Shown piece by piece: positions 1-4,809 of a DNA stretch of 7,409 bases. The notes beneath the pieces were generated by a model that saw nothing but the letters and a program-made list of their open reading frames with translations, was not told the DNA's origin and did not search any database. The translations under genes were made by a program, and so were the position numbers. The number at the start of each line of letters is the position of its first letter. Positions within the stretch are counted from its first letter, which is position 1. The stretch is from contig DBTI01000158.1 of the NCBI GenBank assembly GCA_002306975.1, positions 849 to 8,257 on the forward strand, read 5' to 3'. The DNA is from Ruminococcaceae bacterium UBA1320 (GTDB taxonomy: Bacteria; Bacillota; Clostridia; Oscillospirales; Ethanoligenentaceae).

Positions 1-174
1 TTTACCCGCGCCGTTCGGGCCGAGCAGCCCGACGATATGCCCTTTTGGCAGGGTAAGTGAAATGTTTTGCAGAGCAGGTTTCCCCTCATATCGTTTTGTT
101 AATGAGGTAACCTCTAAAATATTTCCCGAGGTTTCAGCATCCTTTTGCTCCGCCTTATCTATTGCATCAGACAT
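1..174 (-). CDS. ABC transporter ATP-binding protein, N-terminal part only
   Basis: This is the first 58 codons of an ABC ATPase; the rest lies beyond the left edge of the window. After a polar extension of about 18 residues comes the usual nucleotide-binding-domain opening (ILEVTSLTKRY, residues 19-29). The Walker A motif GPNGAGK (residues 52-58) ends exactly at the edge. The ATG at 174 overlaps the last 8 bases of the upstream GntR gene, and GAGGGGG sits about 9 nt before it, so the two genes are an operon with translational coupling. From context it is the ATPase of a GntR-regulated (YtrB-like) exporter or envelope-stress ABC system, with permease genes expected further left. The ATPase call is firm; the substrate is unknown. 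Confidence 0.9.
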   Translation of the reverse strand, partial: MSDAIDKAEQKDAETSGNILEVTSLTKRYEGKPALQNISLTLPKGHIVGLLGPNGAGK

Positions 175-544
175 TGCTGTTATCCCCCTCAAGATAGTTT
201 TTAATAAGCCGCATTATATCTTCTTTTGTAAAACCCGATTTGAGCATTAAATTTACAAACTCAGCAATATTCTGCATAACAGATTCCTCTTTTATCGTAT
301 TAATAAGCTTTTCATCGGCTGTTATATATCTTCCGGAAGTTCTTTCTGTAAACATTAATCCCTCACGCTCCAACTCTGCAAACGAACGCTGCACTGTATT
401 TGGATTTACCCCCATGCTCTGAGCCATTTCCCGCACGGGTTCAACCTTGCTGCCCGGCTCACGTTCACCCGAAACGATTTCACGTTTAATTTCGCTCATT
501 ATCTGCATGTAAATAGGTGTTGATGAGTTAAACTCTATCTTCAT
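167..544 (-). CDS. GntR-family transcriptional regulator, YtrA subfamily
   Basis: A 125-residue DNA-binding repressor. The opening (PIYMQIMSEIKREIVSG, about residues 10-26) and the recognition-helix region (GVNPNTVQRSFAELEREGL, about 50-68) followed by the wing (TSGRYI) form a typical GntR winged helix-turn-helix. Only about 50 residues follow, which is too short for a ligand-binding FadR or HutC domain and fits the YtrA subfamily, whose short helical tail serves dimerisation. The ATG at 544 is chosen because GGAGG lies 8 nt upstream; an in-frame ATG at 550 abuts that site and a TTG at 559 overlaps it. The gene leads the operon and overlaps the ABC ATPase gene by 8 bases, so it most likely represses its own operon through the inverted repeat at 587-620. 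The inducer is unknown. Confidence 0.92.
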   Translation of the reverse strand: MKIEFNSSTPIYMQIMSEIKREIVSGEREPGSKVEPVREMAQSMGVNPNTVQRSFAELEREGLMFTERTSGRYITADEKLINTIKEESVMQNIAEFVNLMLKSGFTKEDIMRLIKNYLEGDNSNV

Positions 545-586
545 ATGCATCACCTCCAAATTATCAATTCCTTTAGAGTTCCATTT

Positions 587-620
587 GTATTATTGTCTTA
601 ATAGATTAATACAATAATAC
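587..620. promoter_or_regulatory. Probable GntR operator, 10-bp perfect inverted repeat
   Basis: GTATTATTGT (587-596) and its exact reverse complement ACAATAATAC (611-620) are separated by 14 bp. A second, overlapping repeat, TTGTATTA (585-592) and TAATACAA (607-614), also has a 14-bp spacer. One arm covers the -10 box and the other covers about +10 to +20. Long arms with a 13-14 bp spacer fit the spacing described for YtrA-type operators. Binding by the neighbouring GntR protein is inferred from position. Confidence 0.75.
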
Positions 621-642
621 AGCGATGCATAGTCTTTGTCAA
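614..642 (-). promoter_or_regulatory. SigA-type promoter of the first GntR-ABC operon
   Basis: Read on the minus strand, a perfect TTGACA (-35, positions 637-642) is followed after exactly 17 nt by TATTAT (-10, positions 614-619, one mismatch to TATAAT). Transcription should start near 607, about 60 nt before the GntR start codon. The -10 box lies inside one arm of the inverted repeat at 587-620, so repressor binding would block polymerase. Confidence 0.85.
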
Positions 643-893
643 TAGTGATTTTCAAAACTTCTTAAAAATATTATTCCTTTAAGGTGTAGTATGTTTGAAA
701 AATTTAAAAGTAAATCATCTAATATTTGCTTTTCATAATAAATGCTTGATTGTGAAGAATATTTATAGAAGGGTTAATAAGCATTTAAAGTAAACGATTT
801 TTTGCTCAATTGCCTTTCGCCTATTCATGGAATTGTCTCCACTATGCCGCCAGATGGAGCTTGTCTGTTTTTAAATAAAACCGGCGACGGATC
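643..893. other. AT-rich intergenic stretch, possible weak SigG promoter
   Basis: This stretch separates the divergent GntR promoter from the spore-protein gene. I see no gene here. CATAATA at 734-740 matches the SigG -10 pattern CATnnTA, with GTAAA at 710-714 as a poor -35 match at 19-bp spacing. This would give a leader of about 160 nt. It is only suggestive in such AT-rich DNA. GAATA at 757-761 also resembles a SigG -35 but has no well-spaced -10. Confidence 0.25.
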
Positions 894-905
894 GGAGGTC
901 TTAAT

Positions 906-1130
906 ATGTCTTCAAGCAGAAAATCAAGAGTACTTTCACCGGAAAGCTATGACGCCATTAACAGATTTAAAATGGAATGTGCCGCGGATATCGGCAGGGC
1001 TCAGTTTACCAAAGAAAACAACGACCATTACAAGGGCGATTTATCCGCTAAGCAAAACGGCAGCGAGGGTGGTCCGATCGGCGGAGAAATGGTTAAGCGC
1101 ATGATAAAGATGTATGAACAGCAGATGTAA
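906..1130 (+). CDS. Alpha/beta-type small acid-soluble spore protein (SASP)
   Basis: A 74-residue protein expected to coat and protect DNA in the dormant spore. The N-terminal family block is residues 10-30 (LSPESYDAINRFKMECAADIG, matching the LxPEAxxALxxFKxExAxExG pattern). The C-terminal block is residues 46-74, with NGS, then GGEMVKRMIK and a terminal EQQM; family members usually read NGSxGGxMxKRxIxxxEQQ. The spacer between blocks (about residues 31-45) contains HYKGDLSAKQ, like the clostridial branch. It is somewhat longer than in Bacillus SspA, and EGGPIGG seems to carry extra residues. ATG is supported by GGAGG at 894-898, 7 nt upstream. It is monocistronic with a terminator at 1202-1235. 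SigG-dependent forespore expression is expected from the family, not shown here. Confidence 0.88.
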   Translation: MSSSRKSRVLSPESYDAINRFKMECAADIGRAQFTKENNDHYKGDLSAKQNGSEGGPIGGEMVKRMIKMYEQQM

Positions 1131-1149
1131 TTAAAATTTTCTATGTAAC

Positions 1150-1177
1150 ATTTTTCCCCGCAAAGGTGAGGAAAAAT
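1150..1177. repeat. Palindrome P3 (hairpin after the SASP gene)
   Basis: ATTTTTCC (1150-1157) pairs with GGAAAAAT (1170-1177). Inside there is one mismatch, three more pairs (C-G, G-T, C-G) and the loop AAAG. It starts 19 nt after the SASP stop and has only TTTC after it, so it is a weak terminator at best. Its plan (8-bp arm ending in CC, one mismatch, CGC stem, 4-5 nt loop) matches the palindrome at 6831-6859 and resembles the one at 3600-3627. Confidence 0.6.
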
Positions 1178-1201
1178 TTCACTTATCCGGTATATAGATT
1201 G

Positions 1202-1235
1202 CGGGCGGCAGTTTTTACTGCCGTCCGTTTTTATT
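1202..1235 (+). terminator. Rho-independent terminator of the SASP gene
   Basis: CGGGCGGCAG (1202-1211) and CTGCCGTCCG (1218-1227) form a 10-bp stem with one G-T pair and a TTTTTA loop. It is followed by TTTTTATT. This is a strong intrinsic terminator about 70 nt after the SASP stop codon. Confidence 0.9.
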
Positions 1236-1305
1236 ATACCATATTGAGTTTGGTTTTTTCCAGTGTTATATGTAATTATAAGCCTGATTGGAACGACACA
1301 ATTTG

Positions 1306-1335
1306 TTTACAGATAATTAATTGAATTTATATAAT
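1306..1335 (+). promoter_or_regulatory. SigA-type promoter of the CBS-domain gene
   Basis: TTTACA (1306-1311, one mismatch to TTGACA) and a perfect TATAAT (1330-1335) are separated by 18 bp. The start would be near 1342, about 60 nt before the ATG. A terminator lies just upstream and this is the only good promoter in the gap, so the gene is probably transcribed alone. Confidence 0.7.
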
Positions 1336-1401
1336 AACTGAGCTATAATAAAGAAAAGACGCATAGAAATGACTTAACAATATAATTGGAGATATAAAAT
1401 T

Positions 1402-1827
1402 ATGAATATAGCCTTTTTCCTGACACCTAAGAAGGATCTGGTTTATCAAAAGGAAACTTCAACAATGCGGCAGGCACTGGAACGAATGGAATATCACCGT
1501 TATTCCGCCATCCCCATTATTAGTGAAAATGGTGGATATGTCGGCACACTTACCGAGGGCGACCTTTTGTGGAAACTAAAAAACACACCGGATCTTGATT
1601 TTAACAGCACAAGTAAAGTACTTATTTCAGACATTCCAAGAAAATTTAACAATCAGCCTGTTCACATAAACTGCAACATGGAAGATTTGCTGCTGACCGC
1701 GGCAAAGCAGAATTTCGTGCCGGTGGTTGACGACGACGGTAAATTCATCGGCATAATTAAGCGCAGTGATATAATCAGCTACTGTTACGAAAAAATGTTT
1801 CGTGTTAAAGAGATTTTGAAAGCTTGA
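1402..1827 (+). CDS. CBS-pair domain protein
   Basis: A 141-residue soluble protein made almost entirely of two CBS repeats (a Bateman module). Repeat 1 spans about residues 5-60, with the core AIPIISENGGYVGTLTEGDL. Repeat 2 spans about residues 72-130, with FVPVVDDDGKFIGIIKRSDI. Each ends in the typical G-x-(L/I)-x-x-x-D-(L/I) element (GTLTEGDL, GIIKRSDI). Such modules usually bind adenine nucleotides such as AMP, ATP, SAM or c-di-AMP; which one binds here cannot be told. No catalytic, transporter or DNA-binding domain is attached, so it may act as a nucleotide sensor on an unlinked partner. The ATG is supported by GGAG at 1388-1391. It has its own promoter upstream and converges on the ABC-F gene. 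The domain call is firm; the cellular role is unknown. Confidence 0.9.
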   Translation: MNIAFFLTPKKDLVYQKETSTMRQALERMEYHRYSAIPIISENGGYVGTLTEGDLLWKLKNTPDLDFNSTSKVLISDIPRKFNNQPVHINCNMEDLLLTAAKQNFVPVVDDDGKFIGIIKRSDIISYCYEKMFRVKEILKA

Positions 1828-1850
1828 ATTTTGCCTCAGAATCATAAAAA

Positions 1851-1875
1851 CGGCTGCCATATTGCACGGCAGCCG
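1851..1875. terminator. Bidirectional terminator between the CBS and ABC-F genes
   Basis: CGGCTGCC (1851-1858) and GGCAGCCG (1868-1875) form a perfect 8-bp GC-rich stem with a 9-nt loop, between two convergent genes. On the minus strand it is followed by TTTTTATGATT, a good U-tract, so it terminates the ABC-F transcript well. On the plus strand it is followed by CTTGTGTTTCG, a weaker tract. Confidence 0.82.
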
Positions 1876-1909
1876 CTTGTGTTTCGTTAAATAATAATTA
1901 TAAAATCAA

Positions 1910-1924
1910 ATTTGAAATTGCAAT
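1910..1924. repeat. Left copy of a 15-bp inverted repeat flanking the ABC-F gene
   Basis: ATTTGAAATTGCAAT here is the exact reverse complement of 3507-3521. The two copies lie 5 bp beyond the stop codon and 26 bp beyond the start codon of the ABC-F gene. A 12-bp part (ATTGCAATTTCA) occurs a third time at 6909-6920. I see no target-site duplication. Confidence 0.5.
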
Positions 1925-1929
1925 TGGAA

Positions 1930-3480
1930 TTATTCAAACAGCTTTTCCATATCAAGCGTATTGTCGGCAAGAGCGCAGAAATCCTTGCTGTGGGAAACAA
2001 AAAGCACAGCGCCCTCGAAGCTGGTTACAGCCTCTTTTAGCTGCTCTATCGCGCTTACATCAAGGTGGTTGGTCGGTTCGTCAAGAATCAGTATATTGCA
2101 GGGCTTTAAGGTAATCTTACATAGCTTGACCTTTGCCTGCTCGCCGCCCGACAGTGTTCCAAGCTTCTGCATTACCTGCTCCGGCTTTAATCCGCAGCGG
2201 GCAAGGCTGCCCCGCACTTCCCTGTCCCGCATTGTCGGATACTGGTCTTTTATTTCGGCAAAAGCGGTTTTGTCCGGGCTTTCCCAGACGTTTTCCTGTT
2301 CGTAATAGCCGATTACTACATCGTTTTCATATCTGTAGCTGCCGGAAACTGCGGGCAAAAGCCCCGCGACTGTCTTGAGAAAGGTTGATTTTCCGATTCC
2401 GTTAAAGCCTGTTACCGCAAGCTTCTGCCCCGTTTTGAGCGTCAGGTTAAGCTTTGGCAGCAGCGGCTCTGCGTAACCAACCTCAAGACTGTGAACCTTT
2501 AAAAGGGGCTTGCGTGAAACCGTTTTAAACTGGAAGGTAAAAGTAGGCTTTACCGGCGCGGACGGCTTTTCTATCCGATCCATTTTGTCCAGCTTTTTGC
2601 GGCGGCTTTGCGCCATCGCCGTCGTGGAAGCGCGCACAAGGTTGCGGCTTATATAGTCTTCAAGCTTTGCAATTTCTTTTTGCTGATGGTTATAGTTGCG
2701 CTGATATTCCTCGGCTTTTTGCTCCTTTTGCTTCATAAAACTGTCATAGCTGCCGTTGTAGCGGCTGATCGTGTAAAATTGAATATCGCAGATGCAGTTA
2801 ACAACACGCCCCAAAAAGCCGGAGTCATGCGAAATCAGCATAAACGAGCCTTTGAAAGAGATCAAAAACTTTGCGAGCCATTCGATATGTTCCCTGTCAA
2901 GAAAGTTCGTCGGCTCGTCAAGCAGCAACACGTCGGGATTTTGCAGCAACAGCTTTGCAAGCATAACCTTGGCGCGCTGACCGCCGCTGAGCCTGCCCAC
3001 CTGCGTATCAAGCCCGAACGCGGTTATGCCAAGACCTGCCGCGACCTTTTCGATTTCACTGCCGACCGCATAAAAGTTGTTTGCTTCAAGAATGCTCTGG
3101 CATTCACCCGTTATCTCTAAAAGGCGTTTTTGCTCTTTTGCGTCACGGCATATGGCTACCTGTGCGTTTGCTTCGCTCAGCCTTGCCTCTGTTTCAAAAA
3201 GGTGGGCAAACGCCCCTTTTAAAAATTCCCTGACCGTAATGGTTGAGCCGATTTTCGCCTGCTGATCAAGGTAACCGCAGGTTGTTTTCGGGTTCCATTT
3301 TATATAGCCGTTGTCGGGGATAACTATGCCTGTCAATATGTTGATAAGTGTGCTTTTGCCGGCTCCGTTAAGCCCTGTCAGCCCCATTTTATCACCGCGG
3401 AAAAGCTGCATACCTGTATCGTTAAATATTGTTTTATCGCCAAACGAATGGGTAAGGCCGGATATTTCTACTAAACTCAT
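1930..3480 (-). CDS. ABC-F family ATPase (ribosomal protection or translation factor type)
   Basis: A 516-residue protein with two ABC ATPase domains and no membrane segment, the hallmark of ABC-F proteins. These act on the ribosome, either as translation factors or by protecting it from E/P-site antibiotics. Domain 1 has Walker A GLNGAGKST (36-44), signature LSGGQ (164-168), Walker B VLLLDEP (184-190) and SHD (217-219). Domain 2 has GFNGIGKST (358-366), LSGGE (443-447), ILILDEP (463-469) and SHS (496-498). Both catalytic glutamates (189, 468) are present. The charged interdomain linker, about 245-320, contains RNLVRASTTAMAQSRRKK, the tip that reaches the peptidyl-transferase centre in this family. 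The ATG is preceded by GGTGG about 9 nt upstream. The attenuator-like leader upstream points to a drug-inducible resistance factor over a housekeeping EttA-like one, but sequence alone cannot settle subfamily or drug. Confidence 0.93.
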   Translation of the reverse strand: MSLVEISGLTHSFGDKTIFNDTGMQLFRGDKMGLTGLNGAGKSTLINILTGIVIPDNGYIKWNPKTTCGYLDQQAKIGSTITVREFLKGAFAHLFETEARLSEANAQVAICRDAKEQKRLLEITGECQSILEANNFYAVGSEIEKVAAGLGITAFGLDTQVGRLSGGQRAKVMLAKLLLQNPDVLLLDEPTNFLDREHIEWLAKFLISFKGSFMLISHDSGFLGRVVNCICDIQFYTISRYNGSYDSFMKQKEQKAEEYQRNYNHQQKEIAKLEDYISRNLVRASTTAMAQSRRKKLDKMDRIEKPSAPVKPTFTFQFKTVSRKPLLKVHSLEVGYAEPLLPKLNLTLKTGQKLAVTGFNGIGKSTFLKTVAGLLPAVSGSYRYENDVVIGYYEQENVWESPDKTAFAEIKDQYPTMRDREVRGSLARCGLKPEQVMQKLGTLSGGEQAKVKLCKITLKPCNILILDEPTNHLDVSAIEQLKEAVTSFEGAVLFVSHSKDFCALADNTLDMEKLFE

Positions 3481-3506
3481 CTATTCAAACCACCATTATT
3501 TTAAAT

Positions 3507-3521
3507 ATTGCAATTTCAAAT
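3507..3521. repeat. Right copy of a 15-bp inverted repeat flanking the ABC-F gene
   Basis: ATTGCAATTTCAAAT is the perfect reverse complement of 1910-1924. It lies in the last part of the ABC-F leader, just upstream of the ribosome binding site. Confidence 0.5.
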
Positions 3522-3599
3522 AAAAACGTAAAAGTTAGCTGATTTCCTGCCTGCCTCGGCGGTGTAGATATCAAAACTGTTCCGCTTTAATACAGGATA

Positions 3600-3627
3600 T
3601 TTTCTCCCGCCTCCGGCGGGGAGAAAA
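3600..3627. repeat. Palindrome P1 in the ABC-F leader
   Basis: TTTTCTCCCGCC (3600-3611) pairs with GGCGGGGAGAAAA (3615-3627) across a TCC loop with one bulged G, giving a 12-bp hairpin. Neither strand has a T-tract directly after the stem, so it is not a typical terminator. On the minus strand it would form in the ABC-F mRNA about 120 nt before the start codon. The core resembles the palindromes at 6831-6859 and 1150-1177. Confidence 0.65.
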
Positions 3628-3695
3628 AAAGCTACTCCGCTTTATTTGTAATTGCTATAGTAAAACGGAAGGAGCATGTATTTTTGATTTGTGGC

Positions 3696-3736
3696 AAAAA
3701 AAAGCACAGGGTAAAGTATAAAACTCTTCCCTGTGC
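3696..3736 (-). terminator. Intrinsic terminator inside the ABC-F leader (attenuator)
   Basis: On the minus strand GCACAGGG (3736-3729) pairs perfectly with CCCTGTGC (3711-3704). A further five pairs are possible inside after one A-A mismatch. The stem is followed directly by eight T residues (3703-3696). It lies about 250 nt downstream of a strong promoter and about 215 nt before the ABC-F start codon. It therefore ends a short leader RNA unless it is prevented from forming. Confidence 0.88.
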
Positions 3737-3810
3737 GTGATGCCGATAAGACCTGCTTCCGATAACAGCGTCTTAAAAACATCATGCGGTGCAACTGCGG
3801 TTAGCCGCAT
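3735..3810 (-). promoter_or_regulatory. Alternative pairings before the leader terminator
   Basis: Several mutually exclusive stems can be drawn in the RNA. TAAGAC/GTCTTA (3775-3770 with 3752-3747) lies inside GCATGATG/CATCACGC (3787-3780 with 3742-3735, one mismatch), which shares two bases with the terminator stem. ATGCGG/CCGCAT (3810-3805 with 3789-3784) competes for the same CCGCAT. A third hairpin, GCGG-CTAA-CCGC (3808-3797), overlaps that. The pairs are visible; their switching role is inference. Confidence 0.5.
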
Positions 3811-3848
3811 TAAATTACACCAAAAGTAAACTAAAATCAAAGAGCCCC

Positions 3849-3931
3849 ATACCGTTATTCTATAAACAAACCATCAAAAGGGCGCACTAACCCTATGATA
3901 ATTCTAAGCGTTTATAAAAATAAAACGGCAT
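3849..3931 (-). promoter_or_regulatory. Long nested stem-loop in the ABC-F leader RNA
   Basis: Four successive helices nest in register on the minus strand. They are 3931-3924 with 3856-3849 (8 bp, ATGCCGTT/AACGGTAT), 3918-3910 with 3867-3859 (9 bp, one wobble), 3899-3896 with 3876-3873 (4 bp), and 3894-3891 with 3882-3879 (4 bp). The 5' side is also the coding sequence of the leader ORFs. A ribosome translating or stalled there would open the stem and free the 3' side. CTAACC on the plus strand (3887-3892, around the apical loop) can also pair with GGTTAG at 3799-3804. Confidence 0.6.
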
Positions 3932-3936
3932 AACAT
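3893..3936 (-). CDS. Candidate leader peptide ORF(s) of the ABC-F attenuator
   Basis: Two overlapping short ORFs lie about 55 nt into the predicted leader transcript. The first starts at ATG 3936 and ends at TAG 3904-3906 (MLCRFIFINA, 10 residues). The second starts at ATG 3931 and ends at TAG 3893-3895 (MPFYFYKRLELS, 12 residues). GGTG (3946-3949) lies 9 nt before the first ATG and 14 nt before the second, with GGGAG (3951-3955) further up, so the first start is better placed. The second has a KRL stretch reminiscent of macrolide-stalling peptides, but that is a weak hint. Translation is unproven. The support is position: between promoter and terminator, within a stem that translation would disrupt. 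Confidence 0.45.
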
Positions 3937-3995
3937 ACGCGAATTCACCGCTCCCGAAATCATAAAGATTCAATATAATAAAAGTTTACATATAT

Positions 3996-4024
3996 AATAT
4001 AATCCAATAATGGCAAATTGTCAA
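3996..4024 (-). promoter_or_regulatory. SigA-type promoter of the ABC-F leader
   Basis: On the minus strand a perfect TTGACA (4019-4024) and TATATT (3996-4001, one mismatch to TATAAT) are separated by exactly 17 nt. Transcription should start near 3989, giving a leader of about 510 nt before the ABC-F ATG. The -35 box begins 43 nt after the stop codon of the upstream permease gene. I found no convincing terminator between them. Confidence 0.82.
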
Positions 4025-4067
4025 GAGGAATTTTTCCATAAGAAACAATGACGATTTTTCTGAAAGT

Positions 4068-4778
4068 TTAGGCATGCCGCTCATATAGCTTTACGCACAA
4101 AAAATATAGTGACAGTAAAATGATTAATGACGCGGCAATTATCGAGCAGAACGAAACAGTATCTATTTTATTTGCCCAGTTAAAAATATTAAAGTAATTT
4201 GAAAAAATCTGATGTTCGTTGTTTAACGCTATCGCAACCACACCGGAAATCGCCAATAGTGCTGCTGAAATAATCACCTTGATGGCGTTGCGTTTTATAA
4301 AGTAAATTGCAAGCAACAGGGCAAAAAAGCACCAGCCTACAAAAAATGAGATAAGATAAGGTTTTGCAAACCCACATATAAAATCAAAAGCATTTTTCTG
4401 TGCAATGATCGATGACATTATAACGGGCATACCTATCAGAACAAACAGCAATGATGCCATCGCTAATATGCTGGTTAAATACGTTAGAAAAAGGTTAGCG
4501 ACAGTAAAGCTTTTCTTGACTGGCAATATTTTATAAAGATTAAAACTTCCACGTATAATTATCATATACAAGCTAATCAGACTGATCATCACCATAGTCA
4601 GCAATGTTGAACTGAAAAACAAATTTAAAACAATCAATGATAAAAATGAAAGTATATATACAGCAGTGTTTGCTTTGTAACCGCTGTTTCTGCTTCTATC
4701 TACAAACTTTCTTGTTGCTTCATTTGTAAAAAGATTCATAAACATTAATTTTTGAAAACTATATATCCCTTTAATCAT
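4068..4778 (-). CDS. ABC-2 type permease subunit, second of two
   Basis: A very hydrophobic protein of 236 residues with about six predicted membrane segments (roughly residues 38-55, 57-75, 93-120, 141-160, 166-186, 209-228). A cytoplasmic-looking stretch between segments 2 and 3 contains YKILPVKKS; such an LP motif followed by basic residues is common in ABC-2 exporter permeases. It is the last gene of the GntR-ATPase-permease-permease operon and presumably pairs with the permease upstream. I chose the ATG at 4778 because GGGGTGGGGT (4781-4790) lies directly before it. An in-frame ATG at 4799 would add seven residues but has only a poor GAGAC upstream. The function call rests on hydrophobicity, the loop motif and operon context; the substrate is unknown. 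Confidence 0.8.
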   Translation of the reverse strand: MIKGIYSFQKLMFMNLFTNEATRKFVDRSRNSGYKANTAVYILSFLSLIVLNLFFSSTLLTMVMISLISLYMIIIRGSFNLYKILPVKKSFTVANLFLTYLTSILAMASLLFVLIGMPVIMSSIIAQKNAFDFICGFAKPYLISFFVGWCFFALLLAIYFIKRNAIKVIISAALLAISGVVAIALNNEHQIFSNYFNIFNWANKIDTVSFCSIIAASLIILLSLYFLCVKLYERHA

Positions 4779-4809
4779 ATACCCCACCCCGTCATACATT
4801 TTAAGTGTC

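Noticed and set aside
802..1104. A 100-codon plus-strand frame overlapping the SASP gene
   Set aside because: It overlaps the SASP gene in another frame, lacks a ribosome binding site and shows no family pattern. The SASP frame has GGAGG and conserved motifs.
2608..3120. A 170-codon open frame on the plus strand
   Set aside because: It is wholly antisense to the ABC-F coding sequence, has no ribosome binding site or recognisable domain, and follows the codon bias of the real gene.
1910..3521. ABC-F gene as a transposon cargo
   Set aside because: Only the 15-bp repeats suggest this. There is no transposase, no target duplication, and the promoter and attenuator lie outside the repeats, so I do not annotate a mobile element.
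3600..3627. Hairpin read as a second leader terminator
   Set aside because: On the minus strand the stem is followed by TATCC, not a T-run; the T-run lies before the stem. Treated as a repeat instead.
3655..3840. A 61-codon minus-strand frame in the ABC-F leader
   Set aside because: It starts at TTG without a ribosome binding site and runs through the terminator hairpin and its T-tract. Better explained as chance within a structured RNA.
3696..4001. A known riboswitch class in the ABC-F leader
   Set aside because: I compared it by eye with core motifs of purine, c-di-GMP, c-di-AMP, guanidine-I, SAM and T-box RNAs and saw no match. A covariance search would be decisive.
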